Below are positions 60,760-64,000 of a stretch of 64,000 nucleotides of DNA, piece after piece. Origin of the DNA: Hyphomicrobiaceae bacterium (GTDB lineage: Bacteria; Pseudomonadota; Alphaproteobacteria; Rhizobiales; Hyphomicrobiaceae); assembly GCA_022842785.1 (NCBI GenBank), contig JALHOW010000001.1, positions 620,001-684,000 of the forward strand, in the 5' to 3' direction. The notes below the pieces were generated by a model, which was not told the DNA's origin, ran no database searches, and saw only the letters and a program-made list of their open reading frames with translations. A program made the position numbers and the translations under genes. Every line of letters starts with the position of its first letter. The stretch's first letter is position 1.

Positions 60760-61554
60760 ATGCACGACAAACCCGATAGTGATCTTCTCCTCGCGGTCGA
60801 AGGCGTGACGCTGCAGTATCGCACGCGCGACCATCTGGTGACCGCGACCTACCGCGTGAGCTTCAATGTTCATCGCTCCGATCGCTTTGTGATCGTCGGC
60901 CCCTCCGGTTGCGGGAAGTCGACGCTGCTCAAGGCAGTCGGCGGCTATATCCGCCCTGTCGAGGGCGAGATCCGCCTCAACGGCGCGCGCATTTCAAAGC
61001 CGGGCCCGGACCGCGTCTTGGTATTCCAGGAATTCGACCAGCTCCTGCCCTGGAAGACGGTGAAACAGAACATCACGTTCGCGCTCTTGGCGAGCGGGCG
61101 CATGGGGCGGCGCGAGGCCGAGGATCGCGCCATGCACTACATCGACAAGGTGAATCTCTCAGGCTTCGCCGATAGCTTCCCGCACACGCTCTCCGGTGGC
61201 ATGAAGCAGCGTGTCGCCATCGCCCGCGGCATGGCCATGGAGCCGGACATTCTGCTGATGGACGAGCCGTTTGCAGCGCTCGACGCCCTCACGCGCGGCA
61301 AGATGCAGGAAGAGCTGCTGCAGCTTTGGGATGACACGAAATTCACAGTGCTTTTCGTCACGCATTCCATTCCGGAAGCGGTCCGCGTCGGCAGCCGCAT
61401 TCTTCTGCTGAGTGCACATCCGGGTCAGGTCAAGGCCGAGATGAACAGCTCGGGCGCGGATGCACGCGACCGGAATGGGCGGCCGCTTGCCGAGCAGATC
61501 GAGGATCTCCTGTTCGACAAGCCGGCTGCTGAGAGGATTGCCACTCATGTCTGA
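60760..61554 (+). CDS. NitT/TauT-type ABC ATPase
   Basis: The 264-residue ATPase has Walker A GPSGCGKST (about residues 47-55), signature LSGGMKQRVAIARG and Walker B ILLMDEPFAALD. It belongs to the SsuB/TauB/NrtD group and drives the importer with the receptor and permease beside it. ATG 60760 is chosen over an in-frame TTG at 60757. Its end overlaps the permease start by eight bases. Confidence 0.9.
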   Translation: MHDKPDSDLLLAVEGVTLQYRTRDHLVTATYRVSFNVHRSDRFVIVGPSGCGKSTLLKAVGGYIRPVEGEIRLNGARISKPGPDRVLVFQEFDQLLPWKTVKQNITFALLASGRMGRREAEDRAMHYIDKVNLSGFADSFPHTLSGGMKQRVAIARGMAMEPDILLMDEPFAALDALTRGKMQEELLQLWDDTKFTVLFVTHSIPEAVRVGSRILLLSAHPGQVKAEMNSSGADARDRNGRPLAEQIEDLLFDKPAAERIATHV

Positions 61555-62434
61555 TGTGTCGTCCGTTGTGCCGCGCGCCGCGCTTCCGCGGCCGGAGATC
61601 TTCAATACGGTGTCGACGTCGGGGCTCGGCGTCGTGGAGCAGCCGCTCGGATTGTGGGAGCGCCTCCTTGGTCTCGCAGTCGTCCGCAAGACGTTCCTGC
61701 TCGTGCTCATTGCACTCGTCTGGGAGCTCTACGGGCGCTGGCTCGGGAATTCCCTTCTCTTTCCGACCTTCGGCGAGACCGCTTCTGCCTTCCTGACGGG
61801 CCTCGTCTCCGGCGAACTCGTGCGATCAGCATGGTTCAGCATCAAGCTGCTGCTTCAGGGGTACGTGATCGGCCTCTTGCTTGCGGCGGCCTTCACGGCG
61901 CTCGCGAGCGCGACGCGTATCGGCGCCGATCTTCTCGAGACGCTCACCTCAATGTTCAACCCGCTGCCGTCGATCGCGCTGTTGCCGCTAGCCATGATCT
62001 GGTTCGGCCTCGGCAATCCGAGCATCATCTTCGTGCTGGTACATGCCGTGCTGTGGTCGGTGGCGCTCAATACGCACGGCGGTTTCCGCGCGGTGAGCCC
62101 GACGTGGCGCATGGTCGGGCAGAACTATGGCCTCAGCAAAGTCGGCTATGTCGTTCGAATTCTCATTCCCGGCGCCTTCCCGAGCATTCTGACCGGCCTC
62201 AAGATTGGCTGGGCGTTCGCTTGGCGCACGCTCATTGCGGCGGAACTCGTGTTCGGCGCCAGCGGCGGCGACGGCGGCCTCGGCTGGTACATCTTCCAGC
62301 ACAAGAACCAGCTCGACATCCCGAGCGTGTTTGCGGGCCTGTTGACCGTGATCATCTTCGGTCTGGTGGTCGAGAATGTCGTGTTCCGCATGATCGAGCG
62401 CAGCACCGTGCAGCGCTGGGGTATGCAGACGTAG
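61547..62434 (+). CDS. NitT/TauT-type ABC permease
   Basis: The 295-residue protein has an N-terminal cytoplasmic tail of about 45 residues and six membrane helices. The ATPase-contact EAA-like loop is ELVFGASGGDGGLGWYI, and FNPLPSIALLPLAMIWFGLG is the SsuC/TauC core. ATG 61547 is chosen inside a longer frame because it begins the usual N-terminus and is translationally coupled to the ATPase gene. The gene ends 21 bases from the convergent kinase gene. Confidence 0.9.
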   Translation: MSDVSSVVPRAALPRPEIFNTVSTSGLGVVEQPLGLWERLLGLAVVRKTFLLVLIALVWELYGRWLGNSLLFPTFGETASAFLTGLVSGELVRSAWFSIKLLLQGYVIGLLLAAAFTALASATRIGADLLETLTSMFNPLPSIALLPLAMIWFGLGNPSIIFVLVHAVLWSVALNTHGGFRAVSPTWRMVGQNYGLSKVGYVVRILIPGAFPSILTGLKIGWAFAWRTLIAAELVFGASGGDGGLGWYIFQHKNQLDIPSVFAGLLTVIIFGLVVENVVFRMIERSTVQRWGMQT

Positions 62435-62455
62435 ACCGATCGAAGCTGGCGACGG

Positions 62456-64000
62456 TCAGGGCCCTTCGAGTGGAAACGCGAGCGTCGCCTTCACGCCGTC
62501 CTGCGCGTACGCGACGTTGGCGGTGCCACCGAGTTGCGACGCACTGGCCGCAATGAGGCGACTGCCGAACCCTTTGCGCGCGGGCTCGCCGACAGGAGGG
62601 CCGCCGGTCTCGGACCAGTGCAGGCTGATCGACCCACCCTCTTTGATCCACGCGATAGCGACTTTTCCGGATGTCGTGCTCAACGCGCCGTACTTTGCAG
62701 CATTCGTCGCAAGCTCGTGCAGTACGAGCGCCAGGGTGACCGCGCCATTGGGCCTGATCACGATGGATGGCCCCTGGACCGCCACCTGGCCTTTGAAATT
62801 CTCGAAGGGGGAGAGCGCCACCGCGACGAGATCCGCAAGATCGACGCCTTGCCACAGGGCGGTCGTCAGCAGCGAATGGGCGCGCGCCAATGCATCGAGA
62901 CGGCCGACGAAGGCGCTGTTGAAGGCCTTCGGCTCGTTCGTCTGCCGAAGTGTCTGGGACGCAATGGATTGCACGATCGCGAGCGTATTCTTCACGCGAT
63001 GATTGAGTTCGTCGATGAAGAGGTTCTTCTGTCGTTCGGTCTGCTTGCGCTCGGTGATGTCGACAAACACACCGACGCATCCGCGCACGCTGCCATTGCC
63101 AGCGAAGAGGGGCGACACGGACTCGTGCAGCGTCATGGTCCGCCCGTCGGTGAACACGACCTCCATCTCCTCACCGTGGATCGGCGTGCCGAGCCGCGCG
63201 CACCGCTGCATGGGCAGCTCGTGGCTCGCGAACTCCTGACCGCCGGAATACACCTTGAATGGCAAAGCGCCGGCATTGCGGCCGGTCTTGGAGACATTGC
63301 TGCCTTCGGGTAGAGCGAGCATGCTCGCGCCGGTTTTGTTGCTCAGGATCTCGGTGCATTCGCGGTCGCGCGCGATGAACACGCCGACTGGAAGGGCGTC
63401 GAGCAAAGCCTCCTGCTCTTCGAGCCGGTTCTTCAGATCTTCGTTGAGAACGGCGATCCTGGTCTCGGCCGCGTGGTGGTCTGTGACATCGATGGCCACT
63501 CCGCCCGTCAGAACGCCATCGGGATCGGGAATGGCAAATTTGCTGACGATCGAGTGGTGCAGCAACCCATCCGACTGCCATAGCGCCTCGACGACACGCG
63601 CGCCGCCGGCGTCCTTGTGCGCCCGCGCGTCGTTCTCGCGGAACTGCTGAGCTGTCTCGCGCGGGAAGATGTCATCGTCCGTGCGGCCGATGAGCTGCTC
63701 CTGCGATGAGCCGAAAGCGCGGAACGCCGCTTCGTTCGCGAAAATGTAGCGACCTGCGTCGTCCTTGATCCAGGCGAGACCCGGCAGATGGTGCATGAAG
63801 CGAGCAAACCGCTCCTCGCTCCGGCGCAGGGCCTGATTGGCGCGCGCCTCCTCCGTCATGTCGATATTCACGCCAATGAGACCGAGGAAATCGCCTGATG
63901 GCGCATAGTGTGCCTGGGCATCGGTCCTGATGAAGCGATATTCGCCCCGATGATCGCGCAGGCGCATTTGGATCGTGAGGCCGGATCTGCTGGCCAGCGC
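62456..64000 (-). CDS. PAS-domain HWE-type sensor histidine kinase, 5' end outside window
   Basis: The frame is open to the window edge and reads sensibly through it (GLTIQMRLRDHRGEYRF), so the start lies beyond base 64000. At least three PAS-like units are visible, for example GEYRFIRTDAQAHYAPSGDF, PGLAWIKDDAGRYIFANEAA and ALPVGVFIARDRECTEILSN. The kinase core is HWE/HisKA_2 type: phosphoacceptor His in DELNHRVKNTLAIVQSIASQ, LHELATNAAKYGAL and the SLHWSETGGP motif. No membrane helix is seen in this part, so it is probably soluble. Such kinases often feed the general stress response (PhyR-NepR) or light responses in alphaproteobacteria. Confidence 0.9.
   Translation of the reverse strand, partial: ALASRSGLTIQMRLRDHRGEYRFIRTDAQAHYAPSGDFLGLIGVNIDMTEEARANQALRRSEERFARFMHHLPGLAWIKDDAGRYIFANEAAFRAFGSSQEQLIGRTDDDIFPRETAQQFRENDARAHKDAGGARVVEALWQSDGLLHHSIVSKFAIPDPDGVLTGGVAIDVTDHHAAETRIAVLNEDLKNRLEEQEALLDALPVGVFIARDRECTEILSNKTGASMLALPEGSNVSKTGRNAGALPFKVYSGGQEFASHELPMQRCARLGTPIHGEEMEVVFTDGRTMTLHESVSPLFAGNGSVRGCVGVFVDITERKQTERQKNLFIDELNHRVKNTLAIVQSIASQTLRQTNEPKAFNSAFVGRLDALARAHSLLTTALWQGVDLADLVAVALSPFENFKGQVAVQGPSIVIRPNGAVTLALVLHELATNAAKYGALSTTSGKVAIAWIKEGGSISLHWSETGGPPVGEPARKGFGSRLIAASASQLGGTANVAYAQDGVKATLAFPLEGP

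Overview
This window reads as chromosome from a GC-rich alphaproteobacterium, most likely of the order Hyphomicrobiales. The evidence is the C4-type 5-aminolevulinate synthase, the many TRAP and ABC uptake systems, HWE-type histidine kinase chemistry, and the style of the small secreted hypothetical proteins. I could not place it to genus. I saw no rRNA, tRNA, CRISPR array, insertion sequence or phage structural gene. All assignments come from reading motifs by eye.

Layout. 1-8148 is a catabolic uptake cassette: PrpD-like protein (cut by the window edge), a small alpha-beta-barrel protein, a TRAP transporter (dctP, dctQ, dctM), an amidase, an NHL-repeat protein and an alpha/beta hydrolase. 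8149-9368 looks decayed and holds a frameshifted membrane-protein relic. 9546-14133 is a four-gene chaperone-usher pilus operon with spore-coat-U subunits. 14186-17756 (minus) is an operon of molbindin (Mop), TrmO-like protein and a FecCD-type ABC importer. 17948-19195 (minus) is a DUF2325 protein. Both of these minus-strand units are preceded by a sequence that closely matches the ModE operator. 19508-24270 holds an aldehyde dehydrogenase, a DEAD-box RNA helicase and a secreted hypothetical.

24332-38509 is dominated by a putative envelope-stress block. A histidine kinase and NtrC-type regulator pair lies next to an operon of an HdeD-like protein, an HtrA protease, an RND adaptor and pump, and a small membrane protein. 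Good sigma-54 promoter matches precede that operon and two small secreted-protein genes nearby. An MHS-family transporter and a LuxR-type regulator follow. 39444-44230 is a second TRAP-amidase cassette.

44312-56176 is the most unusual part. It holds two divergent operons. The minus-strand one encodes a pentaheme cytochrome c, an outer-membrane beta-barrel, a CcmI-like TPR protein and ALA synthase. The plus-strand one encodes a 2Fe-2S flavoprotein reductase, a c554-like tetraheme cytochrome, a membrane protein with histidines inside its helices, and a membrane-anchored decaheme cytochrome. Together they carry 19 CXXCH heme sites, and I cannot match the set to a described system. 56225-57816 is a type III polyketide synthase with its methyltransferase. 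58108-62434 is a PrpD-like protein divergent from a NitT/TauT-type ABC importer. The window ends inside an HWE-type PAS histidine kinase.
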